A DNA stretch of 64,000 nucleotides from Atopobium sp. UBA1382 (GTDB taxonomy: Bacteria > Actinomycetota > Coriobacteriia > Coriobacteriales > Atopobiaceae). A program made the position numbers and the translations under genes. The DNA is taken from assembly GCA_002305805.1 (NCBI GenBank), contig DBQY01000009.1:1-64000 (forward strand). The letters run 5' to 3'. The first letter of the stretch is position 1; every line of letters begins with the position of its first letter. Under the pieces are notes generated by a model, which did no database searches, was not told the origin of the DNA, and saw only the letters and a program-made list of their open reading frames with translations. Of the stretch, positions 35,227-43,640 are shown one piece after another.

Positions 35227-35871
35227 TTACCGCAGGGCGCGCCAGTAGGCCACCGCGATCTGGGTGCGGTTGCGAAGCCCCAGCTTGGCGAGTATCTGGC
35301 TGATGTGGTTTCGCACCGTACCCTCCCCCATGTAGGCCGCCGCGGCCACCTCGCGGTTGTCAAGGCCCTCCGCCACGAGGCGAACGACCTCTCGCTCGCG
35401 CTCGGTGAGCTGCGGAAACATCGCGGCGAGGTCAGGCTCCGGCATGTCCTCCCCTCCTGCCGGAGCACCGAGGGAGACGGCCCGCTCCAGCACCTCCCCC
35501 TCCAGCACGCTGCGCCCCGCCATGACCGCGCGCAGGGCCGGCGCCACGCCGGCCACGTCCTGCTTGATGAGGTAGCCGGCCGCGCCGAGCGAGAGGGCGC
35601 GCACGATGTACTCGTCGTCGGAAAACGTGGTGAGGAAGACCACGCGCGGGGGCTCCGGCGCCGCGAGAATCCGCTCCGCCGCCGCGAGGCCGTCCGTTCC
35701 CGGCATCTGGATGTCGAGAAGAACCACGTCGGGCGAGAGCTCGGCCGCCAGGCGCGCAGCCTCGGCTCCGTCGGCGGCGCTCCCCACGACCTCGATGTCC
35801 GGCTGCGCGCCGAGCACGATCTCGAGCGACGACACCACCACCGCGTCGTCGTCGGCTATGACAAGTCGCAT
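35227..35871 (-). CDS. NarL/LuxR-type response regulator
   Basis: A 214-residue regulator. The receiver domain has the acidic pocket ADDD (residues 7-9), phosphorylatable D53 in VVLLDIQMPGTDG and the threonine in FLTTFSDDEYI. The C-terminal HTH (LTEREREVVRLVAEGLDNREVAAAAYMGEGTVRNHISQILAKLGLRNRTQ) is LuxR type. It follows the kinase gene by 12 bp and probably controls the divergent ABC exporter through the palindromes at 37010-37055. Confidence 0.92.
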   Translation of the reverse strand: MRLVIADDDAVVVSSLEIVLGAQPDIEVVGSAADGAEAARLAAELSPDVVLLDIQMPGTDGLAAAERILAAPEPPRVVFLTTFSDDEYIVRALSLGAAGYLIKQDVAGVAPALRAVMAGRSVLEGEVLERAVSLGAPAGGEDMPEPDLAAMFPQLTEREREVVRLVAEGLDNREVAAAAYMGEGTVRNHISQILAKLGLRNRTQIAVAYWRALR

Positions 35872-35883
35872 CCCCGCCCCCCC

Positions 35884-36972
35884 TCATCTCGGCACGCTGG
35901 CAAAGACCACCCAGCCCCCGCGCTCCCCGGGGCCGGCGCGGAAGGAGCCGCCCAGCGCGCGGACCCGCTCCTCCATGGAGGCAAGCCCCATGCCCGAGCC
36001 GCCCGGGACCGAACCCGAGCCCGCGTCCGGCGTTCCGTCGTCGGCCACCCGCAGCCTCCAGATCCCCGGATGCTCCGCGAGCTCCACGCTCACGTGCCGG
36101 GCGTCGGAGTGGCGCAGCATGTTCGAGAGCGCCTCGCGAGCCACCGCCAGAAGGCATCTCGCCACCGCCGGGGGCGCGTCGATCGCCTCCGTCCGGCAGC
36201 TCACCTCGACCCCCGATCCCGCGCAGGCGGCCTCCGCCGCCGCTCGCAGCTGCACGGAGAGGTCGCAGCCGTCGTCGCGCAGGTCGTGCACGCTCGCGCG
36301 CACCTCGTCGAGCGCCTCGCGCAGTGTGTCCGCCACTGCCGCGAAGTCCCTCTCGCACCGCTCCCCGAAGTGGACCACGCGCTGCGCCTCCGCCTGCACG
36401 ACCGCGCGCGTGAGCAGGTGGCCCACGTTATCGTGAATCTCCCGGGCGATGCGCGCCCGCTCGGAGAGCGCGGCGAGGCGCACCTCGTAGTCCTGCGCGT
36501 CCATGAGGTCGCGGTTGCGCGCCTCGAGGGCCAGCTCGCGCTCGCGCAGGCCGTCCGCGATGCGCAGGTTCTCCGCGCGCTGCTCGAGCATGCGACGCGT
36601 GCGCCCGGCCAGGAGCACCGCCACGAGCACGGCGAGAAGCGCGACGAGGGCCGCGGGCGCGACGAGGGCGCCCCGCCAGGAGGCGACGAGCGGTAGGAGC
36701 GCGCACGCGACGGCAGGCCAGCGACCGCATCGCTCGGCGGCCAGGTCGTAGGCGACCGGGGCAACGAAGGCGGCGGCCACCGGCACCGCGAGCGAGAGCG
36801 CCACGAAGGCGAGGACCGGCACGAGCTGCGCGCGGCCCCGGAGCAGCTCGGCGGCAAAAGTGCAGGAGACCGAGGCAAGCAGAGCGCCCACGACGTCCGC
36901 GCCCGTCCCCGTGAGGGCAAGCGCGCCCACGCAGCACGCGAGAACCACGAACTTGTCGGCAATTCTCTCCAT
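35884..36972 (-). CDS. Sensor histidine kinase, HisKA_3 (DesK/NarX-like)
   Basis: A 362-residue membrane kinase with about five N-terminal transmembrane helices and almost no extracellular loops, the 'intramembrane-sensing' pattern. A coiled coil leads to the dimerisation motif REIHDNVGHLLTRAV containing the phospho-accepting His. The ATPase domain has EALSNMLRHSDA, RVADDGTPDAG and GGSGMGLASMEERV. The -10 TAGAAT lies only 7 bp before the ATG, so its mRNA may be leaderless. It pairs with the response regulator downstream. Confidence 0.9.
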   Translation of the reverse strand: MERIADKFVVLACCVGALALTGTGADVVGALLASVSCTFAAELLRGRAQLVPVLAFVALSLAVPVAAAFVAPVAYDLAAERCGRWPAVACALLPLVASWRGALVAPAALVALLAVLVAVLLAGRTRRMLEQRAENLRIADGLRERELALEARNRDLMDAQDYEVRLAALSERARIAREIHDNVGHLLTRAVVQAEAQRVVHFGERCERDFAAVADTLREALDEVRASVHDLRDDGCDLSVQLRAAAEAACAGSGVEVSCRTEAIDAPPAVARCLLAVAREALSNMLRHSDARHVSVELAEHPGIWRLRVADDGTPDAGSGSVPGGSGMGLASMEERVRALGGSFRAGPGERGGWVVFASVPR

Positions 36973-36979
36973 GCGGGCG

Positions 36980-36988
36980 ATTCTAGCA
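36980..36988 (-). promoter_or_regulatory. Extended -10 of the kinase gene (leaderless)
   Basis: Minus-strand TGCTAGAAT ends 7 bp before the ATG at 36972, so transcription should begin at or next to the start codon. Confidence 0.5.
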
Positions 36989-37009
36989 GGCGCGCCGCGA
37001 CCAGCACCC

Positions 37010-37055
37010 GTGACATCTGTCACGCGTCGCCCGCCCCTCTCGTGACATACGTCAC
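37010..37055. promoter_or_regulatory. Twin 14-bp palindromic operators
   Basis: GTGACATCTGTCAC (37010-37023) and GTGACATACGTCAC (37042-37055) are 14-bp palindromes (the first with one central mismatch), 32 bp apart centre to centre, about three helical turns. They lie between the kinase and the divergent ABC operon, 58-103 bp upstream of the ABC start. They are the likely binding sites of the adjacent response regulator. Confidence 0.7.
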
Positions 37056-37112
37056 TTCCCGCCGGCGTCCGCGCAGCGCACACTTGGACCACCGACCGCA
37101 GAAGGAGGAGAC

Positions 37113-38051
37113 ATGACCGACATCGTGCGCGTTGAGGGGCTCGTGAAGCGCTACGGCCAGACGCTGGCGCTCGACCACCTCGACCTCGCCGTGGCCAAGG
37201 GGGAGATCTTCGGACTCTTGGGCCCCAACGGCTGCGGCAAGACCACGGCCATCAACTGCATCCTGCAGCTGCTTACCTACGACCGTGGCACCATCGAGCT
37301 CTTCGGCGAGCCGATGGCGCCCTCCCGCCACGACCTCAAGCGGCGCATCGGCGTGGTCCCGCAGCAGGTGGCCGTGCTCGACGAGCTCACCGTGCGAGAG
37401 AACGTTGATGCCTTCTGCGCGCTCTACGTGCCCGCGCGCGCCGAGCGCCGCCGCCTGGTGGACGAGGCGCTCGACTTCGTTGGCCTGACCGAGCACGCGG
37501 ACAAGCGCCCGCGCAGGCTCTCGGGCGGCCTGGCGCGGCGACTCAACATAGCCTGCGGCATCGCGCACCGGCCCGAGCTGCTCTTCCTCGACGAGCCCAC
37601 CGTGGCCGTGGACCCGCAGAGCAGAAACGCCATCCTGGACGGCATCTGCCGCCTGCGCGACGCGGGCGCCACCGTGGTCTACACGAGCCACTACATGGAG
37701 GAGGTCGAGCAGATCTGCGGGCGCGTCATGATCATGGACGCCGGGCGCGCCATCGCGCAGGGCACCTGCGACGAGCTCAAGCGCCTCATCGACGCAGGCG
37801 AGAAGGTCGTGGCGCAGACGGCCCCCCTCGCACCCGAGACGCTCGCGCGCCTGGAGGCGCTGCCGTGCGTGAACCGCGTCTCCTACGTCGACGGCGAGCT
37901 GCGCGTGGACTGCGCGCCTGCCGCCCACGCGCTCGTGGACGTGCTCGAGGAGCTGCACGCGGCCGGCGTGAGCTGTGGGCGCGTCTGGAGCGAGCCGCCC
38001 ACCCTGAACGACGTCTTCCTCGAGCTCTGCGGCCGCGAGCTGCGCGACTAG
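37113..38051 (+). CDS. ABC transporter ATP-binding protein
   Basis: A 312-residue ATPase of the ABC-2/drug-export type. Walker A is GPNGCGKTT (37-45), Q-loop VVPQQVAV, signature LSGGLARRLN (Leu where Gln/Met is usual), Walker B LLFLDEPTVAVDP and H-loop YTSHYMEE. The C-terminal extension is of the ABC-2 kind. RBS AGGAGG precedes the ATG. First gene of a three-gene operon encoding an exporter; the substrate, perhaps an antimicrobial peptide or lipid-active drug, is unknown. Confidence 0.93.
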   Translation: MTDIVRVEGLVKRYGQTLALDHLDLAVAKGEIFGLLGPNGCGKTTAINCILQLLTYDRGTIELFGEPMAPSRHDLKRRIGVVPQQVAVLDELTVRENVDAFCALYVPARAERRRLVDEALDFVGLTEHADKRPRRLSGGLARRLNIACGIAHRPELLFLDEPTVAVDPQSRNAILDGICRLRDAGATVVYTSHYMEEVEQICGRVMIMDAGRAIAQGTCDELKRLIDAGEKVVAQTAPLAPETLARLEALPCVNRVSYVDGELRVDCAPAAHALVDVLEELHAAGVSCGRVWSEPPTLNDVFLELCGRELRD

Positions 38052-38061
38052 GGGGTGTGCC

Positions 38062-39246
38062 GTGAAAGACGTGCTCTCGCTCCTGCGCTTCGACCTTACC
38101 CAGGCGCTGCGCAACCGCGGCGTGGTCATCTGGGTGCTGCTGTTCCCGCTGCTGCTGGCCACGGTCTTCGTGTTCATGTTCGACGGCTACGCCTCGGGGA
38201 GTGCGGCACACGCCGCGCGCGTGGGCGTGGTCTCGGACGGCTCGGCAACGGCTGCGGAGCTCACTGCCGTTCTCGACGAGCTCTCCGATGGCGAGGACGC
38301 GGTCCTCGAGGTCGTGACCTACCCGGACGAGGCCAGCGCCGCCGCGGGGGCGGAGGCCGAGGAGGTCTGCGCCTACGTGGTGGCCTCGGCGGAGGCCGCG
38401 CCGCGCATGGAGGTGCCCGCGCGCTCGACCGGCACCGTGGACCAGGCGGTGGTGCAGCTCGTGCTCGAGCGCTACCTGCAGGTCTCCGCGACGATGGCCG
38501 CCGTGGCCGAGGCCGACCCGGAGGCCCTCTCCTCCGCGGAGGCCGCGACCAACCTTGCCGAGGCGCTCGCCGGTGACGACGTGCTCACCGAGCGCCTCTC
38601 CGTCCTGCGCACCGAGTCGAGCGAGTTCGCGCGCTTCTACTACGCGATGCTCGGCTTCTCGAGCCTCATGGGCGCGCAGGTGGCGCTCCTGCTCGTGGTC
38701 ACCAAGCGCGCGGACGGCTCGCCGGAGGGCGCCCGGCGCCAGCTCGGCGCGGTGGGGCCGGTCCGCCAGCTCGCAGCTGCGCTTCTCGCCGCGTGGGTCG
38801 TGGTCTTTGCGTGCCTCGTGGTGGCCCTCGTCTACATCAGGCTCGTCGCGGACGTCTCCTTCGGCGGCCGAGAGGGGCTGGCGGTCGCCGCCTGCGCCGC
38901 GTGCGCGCTGGTGAGCTGCGCCGTCGGCACCCTCATCGGCTCGATCCCGCGGCTCTCCACGTCCGCCAAGGATGTCGTATGCACCATCGCGACGATGGGC
39001 CTCTCGCTTCCGGCGGGGCTCTTCGGCACGCCGTCGCTTCGCCTGGCCGACTGGCTCTCCCTCCACCTGCCGTGGGCGCAGGCGATAAACCCGGCGGTGC
39101 AGGTCGGCGAGGCCTTCTACCGCCTGGCGTTCTACGACTCGCTCGCACCGTTCGCCCAGTCCCTGGGCACGCTCCTTGCCATCTCCGCCGCTCTCTTCGT
39201 CGTGGCGGCGCTCTTCATGAGGAGGCAGCGCTATGCAGCTCTTTAG
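38062..39246 (+). CDS. ABC-2 type permease, subunit 1
   Basis: A 394-residue ABC-2 membrane subunit. One N-terminal transmembrane helix (VVIWVLLFPLLLATVFVFMF) is followed by an extracellular domain of about 180 residues and a C-terminal bundle of five helices. It overlaps the next permease by 14 bp, so the two are probably co-translated and form a heterodimer on the ATPase. Confidence 0.88.
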   Translation: MKDVLSLLRFDLTQALRNRGVVIWVLLFPLLLATVFVFMFDGYASGSAAHAARVGVVSDGSATAAELTAVLDELSDGEDAVLEVVTYPDEASAAAGAEAEEVCAYVVASAEAAPRMEVPARSTGTVDQAVVQLVLERYLQVSATMAAVAEADPEALSSAEAATNLAEALAGDDVLTERLSVLRTESSEFARFYYAMLGFSSLMGAQVALLLVVTKRADGSPEGARRQLGAVGPVRQLAAALLAAWVVVFACLVVALVYIRLVADVSFGGREGLAVAACAACALVSCAVGTLIGSIPRLSTSAKDVVCTIATMGLSLPAGLFGTPSLRLADWLSLHLPWAQAINPAVQVGEAFYRLAFYDSLAPFAQSLGTLLAISAALFVVAALFMRRQRYAAL

Positions 39247-40423
39247 GCTTGCCGGGCACGTTGTCCTGCGGCACCGCGGGCTTCTCGCCCTCTACGTGGT
39301 CATGCTCGGGGCCTTTGGCTGGCTCATGGCCTCCTACGTGGGCACGGACTCGAGCGCCTACGAGGCAGTCCGACCAACCGTGGCCGTGGTCGACCGGGAC
39401 GGCTCCGCGGTGTCGGAGGCGCTCGCCGACTACGCCGCCGAGGCGGGCGAGCTCGTGGCGCTGCCCGACACCGCCTACGCGCTGCAGGACGCCGCCGCCA
39501 AGGACCTGGCCAACTACGTGCTCGTGATCCCGGAGGGTTACGGGGAGGCGCTCGAGGCGGCGGCGCGCGGGGGCGCCGAGATGCCCGCGCTCGAGTGCGT
39601 GGTTAGCTACAGCGACGCGAGCGGCTCGCTCGCCGACCAGCGGGTGCGTGCCTACGCCCAGCAGCTCTACGCGCTTCTCGCCGAGACGGGGCTCTCCGTC
39701 GAGCAGGCCGTGGCCTGTGCCGAGGAGGCTCGCGCGTCCGAGGGGGCACAGCTGGAGGTGGGCGTCATCGCGTCCGGCGACTCCGGGGCGCTGCCGACGG
39801 ACTACCTCGTCTTCATGCAGTTCTCGACCTATGCCCTCTTTGGCGGGACGGCCATCCTCATCGCATGCGGGCTGCGCTCGCTCGGCCGCGACCAGCCGGT
39901 CACGGCGCGCCTGCTCGCGGCCCCGGTCTCCGACGCGACGCGCGGGACCCAGCTCGCGCTCGCCTGCCTCGGCGTGGGCCTCGCGGTCTGGGCGGCGATG
40001 GGCGTGCTCGGGGTGCTGTGGTGCGCGGGCTCGCTGGCGAGCTCGGACGTGCGGCTCATGCTGCTCGCGCAGGTGCCGCTGCTGGCCCTGGCCTGCGTGG
40101 GCGCCGCGTACGGCTACCTGCTCTGGGGCCTCGGGGCCACCGGCGACCTCGCGCACGCCGCGGGCAACATGGGCTCGATGGTGCTCACGTTTCTGGGCGG
40201 AACCTGGGTCCAACAGGCAAGCATGGGCGCCGCGGTGACGGCCGTGGCGCGGCTCACCCCCATCTGGTGGGTCATCCACGCCATGGGCGCGGTGTACGCC
40301 GCCGACGGCCTCACCGGGGAGCTCGTGGCGAGCGTGCTCGCGCAGTCCGCGATCGTGGCGCTCTTCGCCGTGGCGATCGCGGTGGCCGGGACCGCGCTGG
40401 CGCGCGCCCGCGCCCGGTCCTAG
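39233..40423 (+). CDS. ABC-2 type permease, subunit 2
   Basis: A 396-residue partner permease with the same plan: one N-terminal helix (LALYVVMLGAFGWLMASYVG), an extracellular domain beginning VAVVDRDGSAVSEAL, and a C-terminal multi-helix bundle. The two permeases are similar in layout but diverged in sequence. The gene ends 9 bp before the convergent PARG-like gene with no terminator between. Confidence 0.88.
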   Translation: MQLFRLAGHVVLRHRGLLALYVVMLGAFGWLMASYVGTDSSAYEAVRPTVAVVDRDGSAVSEALADYAAEAGELVALPDTAYALQDAAAKDLANYVLVIPEGYGEALEAAARGGAEMPALECVVSYSDASGSLADQRVRAYAQQLYALLAETGLSVEQAVACAEEARASEGAQLEVGVIASGDSGALPTDYLVFMQFSTYALFGGTAILIACGLRSLGRDQPVTARLLAAPVSDATRGTQLALACLGVGLAVWAAMGVLGVLWCAGSLASSDVRLMLLAQVPLLALACVGAAYGYLLWGLGATGDLAHAAGNMGSMVLTFLGGTWVQQASMGAAVTAVARLTPIWWVIHAMGAVYAADGLTGELVASVLAQSAIVALFAVAIAVAGTALARARARS

Positions 40424-40432
40424 GCGGCGGGC

Positions 40433-41344
40433 CTACAGGTACTGGCGCCAGTCGTCGTCCTCGTCGGCGTCATTCGCGGCGGAGCGCTCGGCCTCCGCGG
40501 CGGCGCGCTCGGCACGGCTCACGTACGGGGCGTCGTTGACCTCGGGGAACGTTGCCAGAGCGTGCTCGAAGACCTCGAGGTTCTCGTCGAGGCGGCCGCG
40601 GGGCACCGCAAAGACCACCTCGCGCGCGACGTGAGTCCCGCGCGCGAGCTCGGCGCGAAAGGCCTCCGCCACCACGGCCGCCTCCCAGCCAAAGGTGCCG
40701 CAGCCGAAGGCGCCGAGCACGAGCTTCTCGTGTCCTAGGTCGTCCGCGATGGCCATGACCAGCCGGATGCGGTCGCGCAGGGCGCGGAGCAGCGCGTCCT
40801 CCCCCACGCGGTACTCCTCGCGGGCGCGGCGCACGTCCGGCGCGGCCGCCACGATCACGTCCGCATAGGAGTGGTAGCCGTCGCGCTCGAAGCGCACGCG
40901 CGGAACCGCGAGCGCGCGGTTTCGGTAGAGGTGGCAGTTCACGTTGCGCCGGCGGTTCTCGGAATACCAGACGCCCTTCTCGCGCAGCACGTTGTAGAGG
41001 AAGCTCGACGCGCAGAGCGCCTGCTCCTGAGCCCATGCGCCGCGCTCGTAGCCACCACCGGGGTACAGGAACGAGGCGAAGTCGAGGACGGCCAGGTCGC
41101 ACGCCGAGGCAAGGCCCCTTCCGCGCGCGAGCACCGCCGTCACGGAGTCCTCGTCAACGACGGCGACCTGTGGGACGCGCGGCTCGATCACCCGTACGGA
41201 CGGGGTCGCGTCATAGGCGTGCACCGAGGCAACCGCCGCAGCGATCTCGCCTGGGAACCTCCGGTCCATGCCCTCGATGTGACGCCGGGCCTGCTCGGCT
41301 CGACTGGGTCCGCGACCCTCGCGGCGCACGCCCTTCTCGGCCAT
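40433..41344 (-). CDS. TIGR02452/microbial PARG-like protein
   Basis: About 303 residues of the TIGR02452 (microbial poly(ADP-ribose) glycohydrolase-type macrodomain) family. The signature region is LDFASFLYPGGGYERGAWAQEQALC, matching GGG-x(6-8)-QEE except that the second Glu is Gln. Further family features are the NVLREKGVWYSEN and LVLGAFGCGTFGW segments. In characterised bacterial PARGs the second Glu of QEE is catalytic, so activity may be lost or altered. The start at 41344 has RBS GAAGGGG; an ATG 30 bp upstream does not. The acidic C-terminal tail ends DDDWRQYL. Confidence 0.82.
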   Translation of the reverse strand: MAEKGVRREGRGPSRAEQARRHIEGMDRRFPGEIAAAVASVHAYDATPSVRVIEPRVPQVAVVDEDSVTAVLARGRGLASACDLAVLDFASFLYPGGGYERGAWAQEQALCASSFLYNVLREKGVWYSENRRRNVNCHLYRNRALAVPRVRFERDGYHSYADVIVAAAPDVRRAREEYRVGEDALLRALRDRIRLVMAIADDLGHEKLVLGAFGCGTFGWEAAVVAEAFRAELARGTHVAREVVFAVPRGRLDENLEVFEHALATFPEVNDAPYVSRAERAAAEAERSAANDADEDDDWRQYL

Positions 41345-41459
41345 CCCGCACCCCTTCGCCGGCTTTTCTGCCATTCTCGCACATCATCGCCGTCTTGAGG
41401 GGACGCATCCCCGAGATGCGCGCTCGCTCCGTACGCGTCTTGGGTGGCGTCAACAAAGA

Positions 41460-41574
41460 TTGGGTACTTTTTACCTTACCCTCAAAGTAGCGAGCATTAA
41501 TGCAAGTCTTCTACCTGCTGTTATGCAAACTCAAAATCCGGTGATACTCGACCCGCCTTGAAAAAAGTACCCAA
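41460..41574. repeat. TTGGGTACTTTTT palindromic element
   Basis: A 115-bp AT-rich non-coding element bounded by TTGGGTACTTTTT (41460-41472) and the inverse AAAAAGTACCCAA (41562-41574). A further small hairpin CCAACTCTCGTTGG overlaps its right edge. Only one copy is in the window. It sits upstream of the XRE regulator. Confidence 0.7.
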
Positions 41575-41670
41575 CTCTCGTTGGGTCCGCAAAACCCTCG
41601 CGCCTTGCAGCTTTCTGATTGTAATACGGGTATGATGGTGTGGTCGCGCGGCCGGCACGATAGTGGTCGC

Positions 41671-41958
41671 ATGGAGCGCGAGAAGAACAACACCCTCGAC
41701 TACCGAGACTGCTCCCAGCGACTCGGCTACCGCCTGCGCGACCTGCGCCGCGAGCGTGGTCTCAGCCAGGAGTCCGTAGCGCACCGCGCCGGCATCGCGC
41801 TCTACACCTATCAAAAGTTCGAGAAGGGCGAGTCCAAGCCCGGAACGCCCATGAACCCCACCTACCACACGCTGCTCTCCCTGGCATGGGTCTTCGACCT
41901 GCCCGTGACCGAGCTCCTCGACCTGGATGGCACGACGGCGCGGAATCGCAGGGAATAG
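41671..41958 (+). CDS. XRE-family HTH regulator
   Basis: A 95-residue protein that is almost entirely one Cro/CI-type helix-turn-helix domain (LGYRLRDLRRERGLSQESVAHRAGIALYTYQKFEKGESKPG). ATG 41671 lacks a strong RBS; the possible extended -10 GGGTATGAT is 36 bp upstream. No operon partner; it ends 7 bp before the convergent recN stop. Its target is unknown, and self-regulation would be usual for the family. Confidence 0.8.
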   Translation: MEREKNNTLDYRDCSQRLGYRLRDLRRERGLSQESVAHRAGIALYTYQKFEKGESKPGTPMNPTYHTLLSLAWVFDLPVTELLDLDGTTARNRRE

Positions 41959-41965
41959 CTGCGAG

Positions 41966-43606
41966 CTAGCGGCGAGAAGCGCGTGTCCGCAGCATCTCGC
42001 GGGCGAGGTCGCGGCTCGCCTCACCCGTGTCGCCGGAGAGCATGCGCGCGATCTCCGCCACCCGGTCCTCGCCCGCGATCTCCGTGAGCGTGGTCTCCGG
42101 GACGCCGCCCTCCCCCGCGCGCTTCTCGACGAGATAGTGCCGCTCCGCGACGACCGCCACCTGCGCGAGGTGCGTGACCACGATCACCTGGCGCGTGGTC
42201 GCGAGCCGGGCAAGTACGTCCGCGAGCGCGACCGCCGTGGCGCCGCCCACGCCGGCGTCGACCTCGTCAAAGACCAGCGTCTCGCAGGCGTCGGCCTCGC
42301 CGAGCACCACCTTGACCGCCAGCATCACGCGGCTGACCTCGCCGCCTGAGGCGATCTTTCGCAGCGGGCGCGCCGTGAGGCCTGCGCCCGGTCGGTAGAG
42401 GAACTCAACACGGGACGGGCCGCGGCTCCCCCATTCCGCGCGGGACAGCCGGTCGACGGAGACCTCCAGCTCGGCGCTCCCCATCTCGAGAAACGCCATC
42501 TGCTCGGAGACGGCCTTCGCCAGGCGGGGCGCCCCCGCGCGGCGCACGGCGTCGAGGGCGTCCGCAGCGACGACAAGGGCCTCCTCGCGGCGCCGTACCT
42601 CCTCGGCGGCACGGCGCTCCAACTCGCCGCCATCGCTCGCGGCGGCCACAACCTTGCGCGCCTCGTCGCGGCGACGGAGCACGTCAGCCATGCTCGGCCC
42701 GTACGTCCGGCGCAGCCCCTCGAGCGCGGCGAGGCGCGTCTGAAGCCGGTCGAGCTCCTCCGGGTCAAAGTCCACCTCGTCCGCGTAGTCGCGAAGCTCG
42801 GCGGACACGTCCTCGATGTCGATCAGCGAGCTCTCGAGCGTCTGCGCCCAGCCGGACAGCCGCCCGTCATAGCGCGCCGCGTCCTCGAGCGCGCGCACCG
42901 CCTCGCCGAGCGCGTCGCAGGCACCGTCGTCCCCGGAGAGAAGCTCGCGGGCGCCCGCGGCGGCGGCCATGAGGGCCTCGCCGTGCTCGGCGCGAGGAAG
43001 CTGCGCCTCGAGCTCCTCGAGCTCTCCCTCGCGCGGGTCGACCTCGTCGATGCGGCGCAGCACGAAGGCGGCCTCGTCGAGCCGCTCGCCCGTGGCGCGT
43101 CCCAGCTCCCGCACGCGCTCCAGCTCGGCGGCCGCCTCGTCGGCATCCACGAGCGCGGCGCGATAGGCCTCCAGTGCGTCGATCGCCGGGGCGCCGATCC
43201 AGGAGTCGAGCAGCTCCACATGGGCCTGGACGGAGAGCAGGCGCTGATGCTCGTGCTGGCCGCAGAGGTCGACCGTGGCACCCACGCGCTCCGAGAGCTC
43301 GCGGACGCTCGCCATGTGGCCGTTCAGCTCAACGCGGCCGCGTCCGTCGGCGCTCACGCGGCGGCGCACCACGGTGCCGTCCTCGTCGTCCCCGGGAAGA
43401 AACAGCCGACCCTCGACCTCGAGCGCCGGCATGCCCTCGCGCACCATACCGGCGTCGGCGCGCTCGCCCACCAGCAGCTTGATCGAGGAGAGCAGCGCCG
43501 TCTTGCCGGCGCCGGTCTCGCCCGTCAGCACGGTGAGCCCGGGCGCCGGCTCGATGGCGGCATCGCGGATGAGCGCGACGTCACGCGCGTGCAGCTCGTC
43601 GATCAT
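41966..43606 (-). CDS. recN: DNA repair protein RecN
   Basis: A 546-residue SMC-like ATPase for double-strand-break repair. Walker A is GETGAGKTALL (K35), followed by the Q-loop region VDLCGQHEHQRLL. Long coiled coils flank the centre. The C-terminal half has the signature RKIASGGEVSRVMLAVKVVL and Walker B TLVFDEVDAGVGG. Last gene of the long minus-strand housekeeping block. Confidence 0.95.
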   Translation of the reverse strand: MIDELHARDVALIRDAAIEPAPGLTVLTGETGAGKTALLSSIKLLVGERADAGMVREGMPALEVEGRLFLPGDDEDGTVVRRRVSADGRGRVELNGHMASVRELSERVGATVDLCGQHEHQRLLSVQAHVELLDSWIGAPAIDALEAYRAALVDADEAAAELERVRELGRATGERLDEAAFVLRRIDEVDPREGELEELEAQLPRAEHGEALMAAAAGARELLSGDDGACDALGEAVRALEDAARYDGRLSGWAQTLESSLIDIEDVSAELRDYADEVDFDPEELDRLQTRLAALEGLRRTYGPSMADVLRRRDEARKVVAAASDGGELERRAAEEVRRREEALVVAADALDAVRRAGAPRLAKAVSEQMAFLEMGSAELEVSVDRLSRAEWGSRGPSRVEFLYRPGAGLTARPLRKIASGGEVSRVMLAVKVVLGEADACETLVFDEVDAGVGGATAVALADVLARLATTRQVIVVTHLAQVAVVAERHYLVEKRAGEGGVPETTLTEIAGEDRVAEIARMLSGDTGEASRDLAREMLRTRASRR

Positions 43607-43640
43607 CGCGCAACCCGCCCGTTCTTCTCGCCCAGGGACA

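Noticed and set aside
37113-40423. Bacteriocin or lantibiotic locus around the ABC exporter
   Set aside because: No precursor peptide, modification enzyme or immunity gene is visible in the flanks; only the two-component pair adjoins it.
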